From: Ferrovibrio sp046294345
Lineage (GTDB): Bacteria > Pseudomonadota > Alphaproteobacteria > Ferrovibrionales > Ferrovibrionaceae
Length of the DNA stretch: 64,000 bases
Assembly: GCA_046294345.1 (NCBI GenBank)
Contig: JBKBJT010000007.1
Coordinates: 1-64,000 of the forward strand
Direction: 5' to 3'
Part shown: positions 35,287 through 45,206 of the stretch, piece after piece
Layout of the letters: the number at the start of each line of letters is the position of its first letter
Position numbering within the stretch: the first letter of the stretch is position 1
Program-made: the position numbers and the translations under genes
Notes under the pieces: generated by a model
Seen by the model: only the letters and a program-made list of their open reading frames with translations
Told to the model about the DNA's origin: nothing
Database searches by the model: none

Positions 35287-37797
35287 ATGGCTGCCAGGTC
35301 GAAGAAGAAGCGGTCTTTCTTTCCGGAAGGTTTCGACGAATTCCTGCGCCTGCGGGCGCGGGAGGGCGGCGGCGTCCTGATCCTGGGGATCGGCTTCCTG
35401 CTGGCGCTGGCGCTGGCCACCTTCGATCCCGCCGATCCGAATTTCAATCACGCCACGCCGCTGGCGCCGAAGAACTGGCTCGGCCTGCCTGGTGCCTATG
35501 TCTCGGACGTGCTGCTGCAGACGCTGGGCCTCTCGGCCTGGCTGTTCGTGCTGCTGCTGGCCTCCTGGGGTTTCCGCGTGGTGTCGCATCGCGGCCTGCC
35601 GCGCTGGTGGCTGAATGTGGCGCTGGTGCCGCTCACGCTCGTCCTGTTCGCCTGTTTCGCCGCCGCCCTGCCGGTGCCGGCCACCTGGAGCCTGCGCGCC
35701 GGCCTCGGCGGCGTGGTGGGCGACTATATCCTTTATCACCAGCTGGTGCCGCTGGGCGTTTCCTTCGGCCTGCCGATGTCGGCCGTGCTGCCGGGCATCC
35801 TGTGTTTTGCCTTCGCCGTGCTCTGCTTCTATTTCGCCTCGGGTTTAAGCTCCAGCGAATGGCGCAGCATGGGCGCCAGCCTCGGCTTCGGCGCCGCTGC
35901 GGCCACCGGCCTGGCGGCCCAGGGCCTCTATCGCGGCGGCAAGGCGGCCATGCGCACCGGGCAGGAAGCGCCGGAAGTGGTGGGCGGTTTCTTCGGCCGC
36001 CTGAAGGGGTTCTTCAGCCGCGGTGACGAAGACGACAAGCCGGTGCTGCGCAAGGCCGAGCCCAGCTTCGGCAGGGCCAAGGCGCGTGCCGCCGCCGAGG
36101 ATGACGACTACATCGATCCTGAAGATCTGGACGACGAGATCGACGACGATGACGAGGACATGCCGCGCCTGCCCACGGCCAAGAAAGCCGATGAGGGCCG
36201 CGTCACGCGCCGCATCGAGAAACCGAAAACCGGCAGCCGCATGGCGCGCGAGGCGCAGACCTCGCTCAACCTTGGCGATGCCGGCGACTTCGAACTGCCC
36301 GAACTGTCGCTGCTGAAGCCGCCGCCGGCCGACAGCGCGCGCGAGAAGATCAACGAAGACGCGCTGGAACAGAATGCGCGCATGCTCGAATCCGTGCTGA
36401 ACGAATTCGGCGTGCAAGGCGAGATCACCAAGGTGCGCCCCGGCCCGGTGGTGACGCTGTACGAACTCGAGCCGGCGCCCGGCACCAAGTCCAGCCGCGT
36501 GATCGGCCTGTCTGACGACATCGCCCGCTCGATGAGCGCGCTGTCGGCCCGCGTCGCCGTGATCCCCGGCCGCAATGCCATCGGCATCGAACTGCCGAAT
36601 GCCAAGCGCGAAACGGTTTACCTGCGCGAATTGCTGGCTTCGGCCGAATTCGAGTCGCCCAGCAGCAAGCTGGCGCTGGCGCTGGGCAAGGATATCGGCG
36701 GCTCGGCGATCATCGCCGACCTGGCCAAGATGCCGCATCTGCTGGTGGCCGGCACCACCGGTTCGGGCAAGTCGGTGGCGATCAACACCATGATCCTGTC
36801 GCTGCTCTACAAGCTCACGCCCGACCAGTGCCGCTTCATCATGGTCGACCCGAAGATGCTGGAGCTTTCCGTCTATGACGGCATCCCGCACCTGCTGGCG
36901 CCGGTGGTGACCGAGCCGGGCAAGGCGGTGGTGGCCCTGAAATGGACCGTGCGCGAGATGGAGGACCGCTATCGCAAGATGTCGGAACTCGGCGTGCGCA
37001 ACATCGCCAGCTACAACGAGCGCCTCGCCCAGGCCCGCGCCAAGGACGAGAAGCTCGGCCGCACGGTGCAGACCGGCTTCGACGAGGCCGGCAAGCCGGT
37101 CTACGAGGAGCGGCCGATCGACCTCAACCCGCTGCCCTTCATCGTGGTGATCGTGGACGAGCTGGCCGACCTGATGCTGGTGGCCGGCAAGGATATCGAG
37201 GCCGCGATCCAGCGCCTGGCCCAGATGGCCCGCGCCGCCGGCATCCACCTGATCATGGCCACGCAGCGCCCGTCGGTGGACGTGATCACCGGCACAATCA
37301 AGGCCAACTTCCCGACCCGCATCTCCTTCCAGGTGACGTCGAAGATCGACAGCCGCACCATCCTGGGCGAGCAGGGCGCCGAGCAGCTGCTGGGCATGGG
37401 CGACATGCTGTTCATGCCGGGCGCCGGCCGCATCAGCCGCGTGCATGGTCCCTTCGTCTCCGACGAGGAAGTCGAGCGCGTGGTGAAAATGCTGAAGGAC
37501 CAGGCCGAGCCGGTCTATGTCGAGGCGGTGACCAGCGATCCCGATGGCGGCAAGTTCGGCATGCCCGGCTCGGGCGGCGGCGAGGGCGGCGAGGAAGACA
37601 CGCTCTACGACCAGGCCGTGGCTCTGGTCTGCCGCGAACGCAAGGCCAGCACGTCGTTTATCCAGCGCCATCTGCAGATCGGCTACAACCGCGCCGCCCG
37701 CATCATGGAGCGCATGGAGAAGGAAGGCGTGGTCGGCCCCGCCAATCATGTCGGCAAACGCGAGGTGCTGGCCCGCAATATCGAGGCGGCAGAGTAA
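35287..37797 (+). CDS. ftsK: DNA translocase FtsK
   Basis: The 836-residue cell-division protein has four N-terminal transmembrane helices (about residues 25-185) and an acidic linker (about 240-310, rich in Asp and Glu). The alpha/beta RecA-like motor has Walker A AGTTGSGKSVAINTM and Walker B FIVVIVDELADLML. The C-terminal gamma winged helix (STSFIQRHLQIGYNRAARIME) reads KOPS-type sequences and contacts XerD. It anchors at the septum and clears and resolves chromosome termini together with XerC/XerD; a xerC gene lies at 56170. GAGGAA at 35275-35280 supports ATG 35287. It starts 94 nt after the aminotransferase and is followed by a strong terminator. Confidence 0.97.
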   Translation: MAARSKKKRSFFPEGFDEFLRLRAREGGGVLILGIGFLLALALATFDPADPNFNHATPLAPKNWLGLPGAYVSDVLLQTLGLSAWLFVLLLASWGFRVVSHRGLPRWWLNVALVPLTLVLFACFAAALPVPATWSLRAGLGGVVGDYILYHQLVPLGVSFGLPMSAVLPGILCFAFAVLCFYFASGLSSSEWRSMGASLGFGAAAATGLAAQGLYRGGKAAMRTGQEAPEVVGGFFGRLKGFFSRGDEDDKPVLRKAEPSFGRAKARAAAEDDDYIDPEDLDDEIDDDDEDMPRLPTAKKADEGRVTRRIEKPKTGSRMAREAQTSLNLGDAGDFELPELSLLKPPPADSAREKINEDALEQNARMLESVLNEFGVQGEITKVRPGPVVTLYELEPAPGTKSSRVIGLSDDIARSMSALSARVAVIPGRNAIGIELPNAKRETVYLRELLASAEFESPSSKLALALGKDIGGSAIIADLAKMPHLLVAGTTGSGKSVAINTMILSLLYKLTPDQCRFIMVDPKMLELSVYDGIPHLLAPVVTEPGKAVVALKWTVREMEDRYRKMSELGVRNIASYNERLAQARAKDEKLGRTVQTGFDEAGKPVYEERPIDLNPLPFIVVIVDELADLMLVAGKDIEAAIQRLAQMARAAGIHLIMATQRPSVDVITGTIKANFPTRISFQVTSKIDSRTILGEQGAEQLLGMGDMLFMPGAGRISRVHGPFVSDEEVERVVKMLKDQAEPVYVEAVTSDPDGGKFGMPGSGGGEGGEEDTLYDQAVALVCRERKASTSFIQRHLQIGYNRAARIMERMEKEGVVGPANHVGKREVLARNIEAAE

Positions 37798-37817
37798 CCG
37801 CTGCGATTCCGGATTTC

Positions 37818-37850
37818 AAAAAAAGCCCGGCGTCACCGCCGGGCTTTTTT
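37818..37850. terminator. bidirectional terminator between ftsK and the alpha/beta hydrolase gene
   Basis: Stem arms agcccggcg (37824-37832) and cgccgggct (37837-37845) enclose a 4-nt loop. The stem is preceded by a run of A and followed by a run of T, so it can stop transcription from both convergent genes. Confidence 0.95.
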
Positions 37851-37852
37851 AT

Positions 37853-38815
37853 TTATGCCGCATCGGGCCGCAGGCCGTAGGCATCGGCGGGCGCTTCCGA
37901 TTTCACGAAATGCAGCAGCATGGCCTGCACGTCCGGGTCGCTGATCAGCCTTCGGTGGCCCAGGCCGTCCAGGATGCGGAATTCGGCGCGCGGCCAGCCG
38001 GCGGCATTCTCCTGGCTGTGTTTCAGCGGCACGGTGCGGTCGTCGCGGCTGTGCAAGATCAGGCCGGCGGCATCCAGCGCGCGCAGCTTGGGCGGCAGAT
38101 AAAGCGAGTCCATGCTGCGGCCGACGATGGCCTCGATGGCGGCATAGGCTTGTTCCACCTGGGCGCGGTTGAGTCTCAGCATCTGCATCATCGCGCCGGC
38201 AAACAGGCGCGGGTGATTGGGAGCGGCCAGGATGGCAAAACGCTCGGCGGCCACACCCATCTCGGTGGCGGCGATCAGTGTGGCGGTACCGCCCAGCGAG
38301 TGCGCGATCACGGCCTGGAATTTGCCGCCCGGCGGCAGGGCGCCGATGGCGACCGCCTCGCGGGCGACGGCGGCGACGCCGGCCGCCAGCACCGGGATCG
38401 GCGTGGCGCGGCCATGGCGCGAGCGGGCCGGCGAGCGGCCATGGCCGGGCAGGTCGAGGCTGAGCACGCGATAGCCATCGGCCACCAGCCGGTCGACCAG
38501 CGGCGCCCAGCTCAGGTGATCGTCTTCCCAGCCATGCACCAGCAGAACGGCAGGGTCGCCGGCTCGCCCATAGCTCCAGGCCGCGACCGGACCCACCGGA
38601 CCCTCCACGGCAAAGGGCGTGGCATGGCTGGCCGGCTGTTGCCGCGGCCCGGTAGGGCGGCGCTGGGAAGCCAGGAACAGGGTGGCGGCCCGGCGGGCGG
38701 CCCAGCCTGGGGCGATAGCGAATCCGGCCCGGATCAGGGTGCGCTGGGCTAGGAAACTGATAATAGTTCGAATGTTCGTGCTATTTTTAGCTTTGACGGG
38801 GTGTTTCTGAGGCAT
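37853..38815 (-). CDS. alpha/beta fold hydrolase
   Basis: The 320-residue protein has an alpha/beta hydrolase core from about residue 65. VLLVHGWEDDHLSW holds the oxyanion HG, the nucleophile lies in VIAHSLGGTA (a GxSxG variant with Ala first), and the acid Asp is in HSRDDRTVP. The catalytic His is in LDGLGHRRL. The N-terminal 60 residues are basic and partly hydrophobic (LIRAGFAIAPGWAARRAATLFLA), perhaps a membrane-contacting segment. AAGGA sits 7 nt before ATG 38815. Expression probably depends on the promoter/palindrome at 38844-38871. It lies between ftsK and lolA on the opposite strand. The substrate is unknown. Confidence 0.88.
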   Translation of the reverse strand: MPQKHPVKAKNSTNIRTIISFLAQRTLIRAGFAIAPGWAARRAATLFLASQRRPTGPRQQPASHATPFAVEGPVGPVAAWSYGRAGDPAVLLVHGWEDDHLSWAPLVDRLVADGYRVLSLDLPGHGRSPARSRHGRATPIPVLAAGVAAVAREAVAIGALPPGGKFQAVIAHSLGGTATLIAATEMGVAAERFAILAAPNHPRLFAGAMMQMLRLNRAQVEQAYAAIEAIVGRSMDSLYLPPKLRALDAAGLILHSRDDRTVPLKHSQENAAGWPRAEFRILDGLGHRRLISDPDVQAMLLHFVKSEAPADAYGLRPDAA

Positions 38816-38843
38816 GGGCTATCCTTTCCGGGGAGGTACGGTC

Positions 38844-38871
38844 AGAATAGCGAACGATCGTTCTATTTCAA
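38844..38871 (-). promoter_or_regulatory. candidate promoter of the alpha/beta hydrolase gene
   Basis: On the minus strand TTGAAA (38866-38871) and TATTCT (38844-38849) are separated by 16 nt. They match consensus at five and four positions, about 30 nt before the ATG at 38815. The spacer is filled by the palindrome at 38852-38863. Confidence 0.6.
38852..38863. promoter_or_regulatory. 12-bp perfect palindrome, candidate repressor operator
   Basis: gaacgatcgttc is its own reverse complement and is extended by imperfect AATAG/CTATT flanks. Palindromes of this GAACG-type are common TetR-family operators. Its place between -35 and -10 would allow simple repression. A looser copy of the same pattern (aatagttcgaatgttcgtgctatt, 38762-38785) lies inside the start of the gene. 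Confidence 0.6.
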
Positions 38872-38885
38872 GCGGATTTTTATCG

Positions 38886-39209
38886 CTATCCCAGCTTCAC
38901 GGCCGTCCCGCTGGCCGCCACCATCAGCATCTGGCGGTCGTTGCCGCCGATCTGCTGGTAATCCAGGTCTAGGCCCACCACGGCATCGGCACCCAGCGCT
39001 GTGGCTTCCTCGACCAGGCTTTCCAGGGCCAGCGCCTTGGCCTTGCGCAGTTCCTTTTCATAGGAACCCGAACGGCCGCCCAGGATATCGGTGATGCCGG
39101 CGAAGAAATCGCGGAACACGTTGGTGCCCATCACGGCCTCGCCGGCGACGATGCCGAGATAGGCGGTTATCTTTTTGCCGTCCACGCTGTCGGTGCTGGT
39201 CAGGATCAT
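38886..39209 (-). CDS. YbjQ family (UPF0145) protein
   Basis: The 107-residue protein has the family layout: MILTSTDSVDGKKIT at the start, YLGIVAGEAVMGTNV, then a long helix SYEKELRKAKALALESLVEEA and GADAVVGLDLDYQ. YbjQ proteins form pentamers and are annotated as possible heavy-metal-binding proteins, without proven function. GGAG lies 7 nt before ATG 39209. It sits upstream of the alpha/beta hydrolase on the same strand with 70 nt between, but that gene has its own candidate promoter. Confidence 0.93.
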   Translation of the reverse strand: MILTSTDSVDGKKITAYLGIVAGEAVMGTNVFRDFFAGITDILGGRSGSYEKELRKAKALALESLVEEATALGADAVVGLDLDYQQIGGNDRQMLMVAASGTAVKLG

Positions 39210-39287
39210 GGTTCGCTCCCTGATTGGTCATGGAAGATTATGCGGCTTGCCTTGATTTCGCCATCGCCCACGGCTACCCCTGACGGC

Positions 39288-39965
39288 ATGGATACTTCGC
39301 CCACCAGCCGCCGCCGTTTCCTGCTCGCCATGGCCGTCACGGCCGCCGCCGCGAAAGTCTCGCTGGCCACGGCCTATGCCGCCGCGCCGGCCGCGAATGC
39401 GCGCCTGACGCAGCAGGATCGCGCCGATCTGGAGCGGATTGCCGGCTATTTCAACCAGGTGCGGACCATGCAGGGCCGCTTCCTGCAGGTGGGGCCGGAA
39501 GGCGATGCCGCCGAGGGCAAGATCTACCTGAGCCGACCGGGGCGCTTCCGTTTCGAGTTCGATCCGCCGGTGCCGATGCTGATCGTTTCAGACGGCGCCT
39601 ACATCATCATGGAAGACCGCGAACTGAAATCGGTAGAGCGCATTCCGCTCGGCGCCACGCCGCTCGACCTGCTGCTGCGCGAGCAGGTGAAATTCGACGA
39701 CAGCGTGGGCATTGCCAGGGTCGAGCGCGGCGCCGCCATCCTGCGCGTCACGCTGTTTGCGCCCGACCGTCCCAAGGAAGGGTCGATCACCCTGGTCTTC
39801 GGCGACAAGCCGCTGGAATTCGCCGGCTGGACCGTGACGGATGCCCAGGGCAAGGTCACGGCGATCACGCTCAGCCAGATCGACTTCAATCCCCAGCTTT
39901 CCACCCGCCTGTTCACCTATGGCGACCGGCCGGCATCTGAGCGCGTACTGCAGCAGCGGCGCTGA
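39288..39965 (+). CDS. lolA: outer-membrane lipoprotein carrier protein LolA
   Basis: The protein has about 225 residues. The exported domain has LERIAGYFNQVRTMQGRFLQ, then a beta-rich body with AEGKIYLSRPGRFRFEF, typical of LolA, the periplasmic chaperone that carries lipoproteins from LolCDE to the outer membrane. The signal peptide begins TSRRRFLLAMAVTAAAA and has a Tat-like twin arginine, unusual for LolA. ATG 39288 was selected as it places the Arg residues in a short n-region; ATG 39240 is in frame and preceded by GGAAG and remains possible. In many relatives it follows ftsK directly; here two minus-strand genes intervene. Confidence 0.9.
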   Translation: MDTSPTSRRRFLLAMAVTAAAAKVSLATAYAAAPAANARLTQQDRADLERIAGYFNQVRTMQGRFLQVGPEGDAAEGKIYLSRPGRFRFEFDPPVPMLIVSDGAYIIMEDRELKSVERIPLGATPLDLLLREQVKFDDSVGIARVERGAAILRVTLFAPDRPKEGSITLVFGDKPLEFAGWTVTDAQGKVTAITLSQIDFNPQLSTRLFTYGDRPASERVLQQRR

Positions 39966-40084
39966 CGGATGCAGCTGCTGCCGGCATCCACCGCAAATCA
40001 CAATTTTAACCGGTAATTACCGACTCGTAACGCGCAAGTCCGTGAACTTTCGTCGTAAAACCCGGATTAGGCCCGGGGCAAAGG

Positions 40085-40112
40085 TTGCAGGCCTTCGGAA
40101 GGCTGCTATAAC
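40085..40112 (+). promoter_or_regulatory. candidate promoter of the suc operon with an internal dyad
   Basis: TTGCAG (40085-40090) and TATAAC (40107-40112) are 16 nt apart, 67 nt before sucC; the -10 matches at five positions, the -35 only at three. The spacer contains the exact inverted repeat gccttc-g-gaaggc (40091-40103). A further 12-bp palindrome cggtaattaccg lies at 40011-40022. Either could be an operator. Confidence 0.5.
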
Positions 40113-40178
40113 CTCGGCCCCGAACGGCAATCATATATACCGTGGCATTCGCTACCGGTCCGAAACCCGTAGGTCAGC

Positions 40179-41348
<1,170 letters not shown>

Positions 41349-41349
41349 A

Positions 41350-42228
41350 ATGGCTGTTCTGGTCAACAAGGATACCAAGGTCATCTGCCAGGGCATCACC
41401 GGCAGCCAGGGCACCTTCCATACGGAACAGGCGATCGCCTACGGCACCAAGATGGTCGGCGGTGTGACGCCGGGCAAGGGCGGCACCACCCATGCCGGCC
41501 TACCGGTGTTCAACACCGTGGCCGAAGCCGTGTCGAAGACCGGCGCCAATGCCTCGGTGATCTACGTGCCGCCGCCGTTCGCGGCCGACTCGATCCTGGA
41601 AGCCATCGACGCCGAAATCCCGCTGGTGGTCTGCATCACCGAGGGCATTCCGGTGCTCGACATGGTCAAGGTCAAGCGCGCGCTCGGCGGTTCCAAGACC
41701 CGCCTGATCGGCCCCAACTGCCCCGGCATCATCACGCCGGGCGAGTGCAAGATCGGTATCATGCCGGGCCACATCCATCGCCGCGGCAAGGTCGGCATCG
41801 TGTCGCGTTCCGGCACGCTGACCTATGAGGCGGTGGCGCAGACCACAGCGGCCGGCCTGGGTCAGACCACCTGCATCGGCATCGGCGGCGACCCGGTGAA
41901 CGGCACCAACTTCATCGATGCGCTCGACCTGTTCCTTGGCGACAAGGAAACCGAATGCATCATCATGATCGGCGAGATCGGCGGCAGCGCCGAGGAAGAG
42001 GCCGCCGAGTTCCTCAAGCAATCGAAGGTGAAGAAGCCGACCGTTGGCTTCATCGCCGGTCGTACCGCGCCTCCGGGCCGCCGCATGGGTCATGCCGGCG
42101 CGATCATCTCGGGCGGCAAGGGTGATGCGAACACCAAGCTGGAGGCCATGCGATCGGCCGGCATCCGCGTATCGGATAGTCCGGCAGCGCTCGGCACCAC
42201 CCTGGTTGATCTGTTGAACGGGAAGTAA
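41350..42228 (+). CDS. sucD: succinyl-CoA synthetase alpha subunit
   Basis: The 292-residue protein has an N-terminal CoA-binding Rossmann domain (VICQGITGSQGTFHTEQAIAY; VTPGKGGTTHAGLPVF) and the C-terminal phosphohistidine loop GRTAPPGRRMGHAGAI containing the His that carries the phosphoryl group. GPNCPGIITPGECKIGIMPG is the usual middle motif. It pairs with SucC. The start follows the sucC stop by one base. About 50 nt separate it from sucA. Confidence 0.98.
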   Translation: MAVLVNKDTKVICQGITGSQGTFHTEQAIAYGTKMVGGVTPGKGGTTHAGLPVFNTVAEAVSKTGANASVIYVPPPFAADSILEAIDAEIPLVVCITEGIPVLDMVKVKRALGGSKTRLIGPNCPGIITPGECKIGIMPGHIHRRGKVGIVSRSGTLTYEAVAQTTAAGLGQTTCIGIGGDPVNGTNFIDALDLFLGDKETECIIMIGEIGGSAEEEAAEFLKQSKVKKPTVGFIAGRTAPPGRRMGHAGAIISGGKGDANTKLEAMRSAGIRVSDSPAALGTTLVDLLNGK

Positions 42229-42278
42229 CAGGAATCAGAAGAGGGCGGCGCCGGCCAACAAGCGGCGCCACGACATCG

Positions 42279-45158
42279 ATGACGGCGCAGCTTGAACGCA
42301 CGCAGTTCCTCTACGGTGGCAACAGCACCTTTGTCGAGGAGCTGTATGCCAAGTACGTTGCCAACCCCGACAGCGTCGATGCTTCCTGGAAGCAGTTCTT
42401 CGAAGCTCTCGGCGACGATTTCAGCCAGCCCAAGCAGGCCCTGAGCCGTCCGAGCTGGGCGCCAACCTCGGCGCTGATCCAGCTTGAGGACGAGGGCCTG
42501 CTCGGTGCCCAGGGCAAGGCAGCCAAGGCGGCCGACCGCGCCGCCAAGGCCGGCGGTTCCGCCGCCGATGCCCGTGCCGCCGCGCTGGATACCATCCGCG
42601 CGGCCATGCTGATCCGCAATTACCGCATCCGCGGTCACCTGATGGCCAGCCTGGATCCGCTGGGCATCCAGGCGTCCGGCGCCCATCCGGAGCTGGAGCC
42701 GCAATCCTACGGCTTCTCCGAAGCCGACATGGACCGGCCGATCTTCATCGACAACATGCTGGGCCTGGAGATCGCGACCCTGCGCGAGATCCTGCAGATC
42801 CTGCGGCGCACCTACTGCTCGACCATCGGCGTCGAGTTCATGCACATCTACCATCCGGAGCAGAAGGCCTGGATCCAGGAGCGCATCGAGGGCCGCGACA
42901 AGGAAGTCCACTTCACCAACGAGGGCAAGAAGGCGATCCTCAACAAGCTGGTAGAAGGTGAGATTTTCGAGCGCTTCTGCCACATGAAGTTCACCGGCAC
43001 CAAGCGTTTCGGCCTGGAAGGCGGCGAGGCGCTGATCCCGGCGATGGAAGCCATCATCAAGCGCGGCGGCCAGCTTGGCCTGAAGGATATCGAACTGGGT
43101 ATGCCGCATCGCGGCCGCCTCAATATCCTGGCCAACGTAATGGCCAAGCCCTATCGCGCCATCTTCACCGAATTCAAGGGCATGGCCTATCACCCGGACG
43201 ATTTCCAGGGTTCGGGCGACGTGAAGTATCACCTTGGCGTGTCGTCGGATCGTGAGTTCGACGGCAACAAGGTGCATCTGTCGCTGGCGGCCAACCCGTC
43301 GCATCTGGAAATCATCAATCCGGTTTGCCTGGGCAAGTCGCGCGCCAAGCAGACCCAGATGGGCGATACCGAACGCGGGCAGGTCCTGACCGTGCTGCTG
43401 CATGGCGATGCGGCCTTTGCTGGCCAGGGCGTGGTGGCGGAATGCTTCGCGCTGTCGGAGCTGCGCGGCTATCGCACCGGCGGCACCATCCACATCATCG
43501 TCAACAACCAGATCGGTTTCACGACGAACCCGTCCTATTCGCGGTCGTCGCCCTATCCGTCCGATCTGGCCAAGGTGGTGCAGGCGCCGATCTTCCATGT
43601 GAATGGCGACGATCCGGAAGCCGTGACCCATGTGGCCAAGATCGCCACCGAATTCCGCCAGCAGTTCAAGAAGGACGTGGTGATCGACCTGTTCTGTTAT
43701 CGCCGCCACGGCCATAACGAGACCGACGATCCCTCCTTCACCCAGCCGATCATGTATCGCGCGATCGCGACGCATCCGACCACGCGGCAGATCTATGCCA
43801 AGCGTCTGGTCGAGGAGGGCGTGATCAGCGATGCCGATGCCGAGGGCATGGTCACCACCTTCCAGAACCGCCTGGAAGAGGAACTGGAAGCCTCGAAGTC
43901 GTTCAAGCCGAACAAGGCCGACTGGCTGGAAGGCAAATGGTCCGGTCTGGAAATCGCCTCGGGCGACGACCGCCGCGGCACCACCGCGGTCGAGATGGAA
44001 ACGCTGAAGAAGATCGGCCACGCCATCACGACGGTGCCCGACGGTTTCAACATCCACAAGACGCTGGCCCGCAACACCCAGAATCGCCGCAATGCGATCG
44101 ACGCCGGCGAGGGCATCGACTGGGCGACGGCGGAAGCGCTGGCTTTCGGTTCGCTGCAGCTCGAAGGCTTCGGCGTGCGTCTGTCGGGCCAGGATTGCGG
44201 GCGTGGTACTTTCAGCCAGCGTCACAGCGTCTGGCATGACCAGCAGACCGAAGAACGTTATGTGCCGCTCAATCACATCGCCGATGGCCAGGCGAATTAC
44301 GAGGTGATCGACAGCCTGCTGTCGGAAGCCGCCGTGCTTGGCTACGAATACGGCTACAGCCTGGCCGAACCGAACGCGCTGGTGATGTGGGAAGGCCAGT
44401 TCGGCGACTTCGCCAACGGCGCCCAGGTGGTGTTCGACCAGTTCATCTCCTCGGGCGAGGTGAAGTGGATGCGCATGTCGGGCCTCGCCGTGCTGCTGCC
44501 TCATGGCTATGAAGGCCAGGGTCCAGAGCACAGCTCGGCCCGCCTGGAGCGTTATCTGCAGCTCTGCGCCGAAGACAACATGCAGGTCGCGAACTGCACC
44601 ACGCCGGCCAATTACTTCCACATCCTGCGCCGGCAGATGCACCGCAAGTTCCGCAAGCCGCTGATTTTGATGACGCCGAAGTCGCTGCTGCGTCACAAGC
44701 TGGCGGTGTCCAAGCTCACCGACATGGGGCCGGGTTCGTCCTTCCACCGCGTGCTGTGGGACGACGCGCCGCATGACGATGCCAAGATCAAGCGTATCGT
44801 GCTGTGCACCGGCAAGGTCTATTACGACCTGTTCGAGGAGCGCCAGAAGCGCGAGATGAAGGACACGGTGATCCTGCGCGTGGAACAGCTCTATCCGTTC
44901 CCGCACAAGGCCCTGCTGGCCGAGATGAAGCGTTACAAGAACGCCAAGACGGTGGTCTGGTGCCAGGAAGAGCCGAAGAACATGGGCGCCTGGAGCTTCA
45001 TCGAACCCCATATCGAAGGCGTGCTCGGCGAACTCGACATCAAGATGAAACGGCCGCTTTATGCCGGTCGCGTCGAGGCGGCTTCGCCGGCTACCGGTCT
45101 GATGAGCAAGCATAACCAGCAGCAGGCCAAACTGGTCGACGACGCACTGACGGCGTAA
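42279..45158 (+). CDS. sucA: 2-oxoglutarate dehydrogenase E1 component
   Basis: The 959-residue thiamine-diphosphate enzyme decarboxylates 2-oxoglutarate and passes the succinyl group to SucB. The N-terminus QFLYGGNSTFVEELY matches the E2-interaction helix. The TPP/Mg segment runs from GDAAFAGQGVVAE to NNQIGFTTNP. Active-site regions include GMPHRGRLNILANVM, YRRHGHNETDDPSFTQP and LPHGYEGQGPEHSSAR. The length is normal. There is no good Shine-Dalgarno before ATG 42279, so translation may rely on coupling or a weak site. It lies third in the operon. Confidence 0.98.
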   Translation: MTAQLERTQFLYGGNSTFVEELYAKYVANPDSVDASWKQFFEALGDDFSQPKQALSRPSWAPTSALIQLEDEGLLGAQGKAAKAADRAAKAGGSAADARAAALDTIRAAMLIRNYRIRGHLMASLDPLGIQASGAHPELEPQSYGFSEADMDRPIFIDNMLGLEIATLREILQILRRTYCSTIGVEFMHIYHPEQKAWIQERIEGRDKEVHFTNEGKKAILNKLVEGEIFERFCHMKFTGTKRFGLEGGEALIPAMEAIIKRGGQLGLKDIELGMPHRGRLNILANVMAKPYRAIFTEFKGMAYHPDDFQGSGDVKYHLGVSSDREFDGNKVHLSLAANPSHLEIINPVCLGKSRAKQTQMGDTERGQVLTVLLHGDAAFAGQGVVAECFALSELRGYRTGGTIHIIVNNQIGFTTNPSYSRSSPYPSDLAKVVQAPIFHVNGDDPEAVTHVAKIATEFRQQFKKDVVIDLFCYRRHGHNETDDPSFTQPIMYRAIATHPTTRQIYAKRLVEEGVISDADAEGMVTTFQNRLEEELEASKSFKPNKADWLEGKWSGLEIASGDDRRGTTAVEMETLKKIGHAITTVPDGFNIHKTLARNTQNRRNAIDAGEGIDWATAEALAFGSLQLEGFGVRLSGQDCGRGTFSQRHSVWHDQQTEERYVPLNHIADGQANYEVIDSLLSEAAVLGYEYGYSLAEPNALVMWEGQFGDFANGAQVVFDQFISSGEVKWMRMSGLAVLLPHGYEGQGPEHSSARLERYLQLCAEDNMQVANCTTPANYFHILRRQMHRKFRKPLILMTPKSLLRHKLAVSKLTDMGPGSSFHRVLWDDAPHDDAKIKRIVLCTGKVYYDLFEERQKREMKDTVILRVEQLYPFPHKALLAEMKRYKNAKTVVWCQEEPKNMGAWSFIEPHIEGVLGELDIKMKRPLYAGRVEAASPATGLMSKHNQQQAKLVDDALTA

Positions 45159-45206
45159 CCCGGGACGGGGACATCCGAGGGGCGTTTTTTTAGAGGGAAG
45201 TAAAAC

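Noticed and set aside
45159..45206. T-run upstream of sucB as an intra-operon terminator
   Set aside because: There are seven T in a row, but the preceding sequence forms no stable stem, and the operon continues through sucB and lpd.
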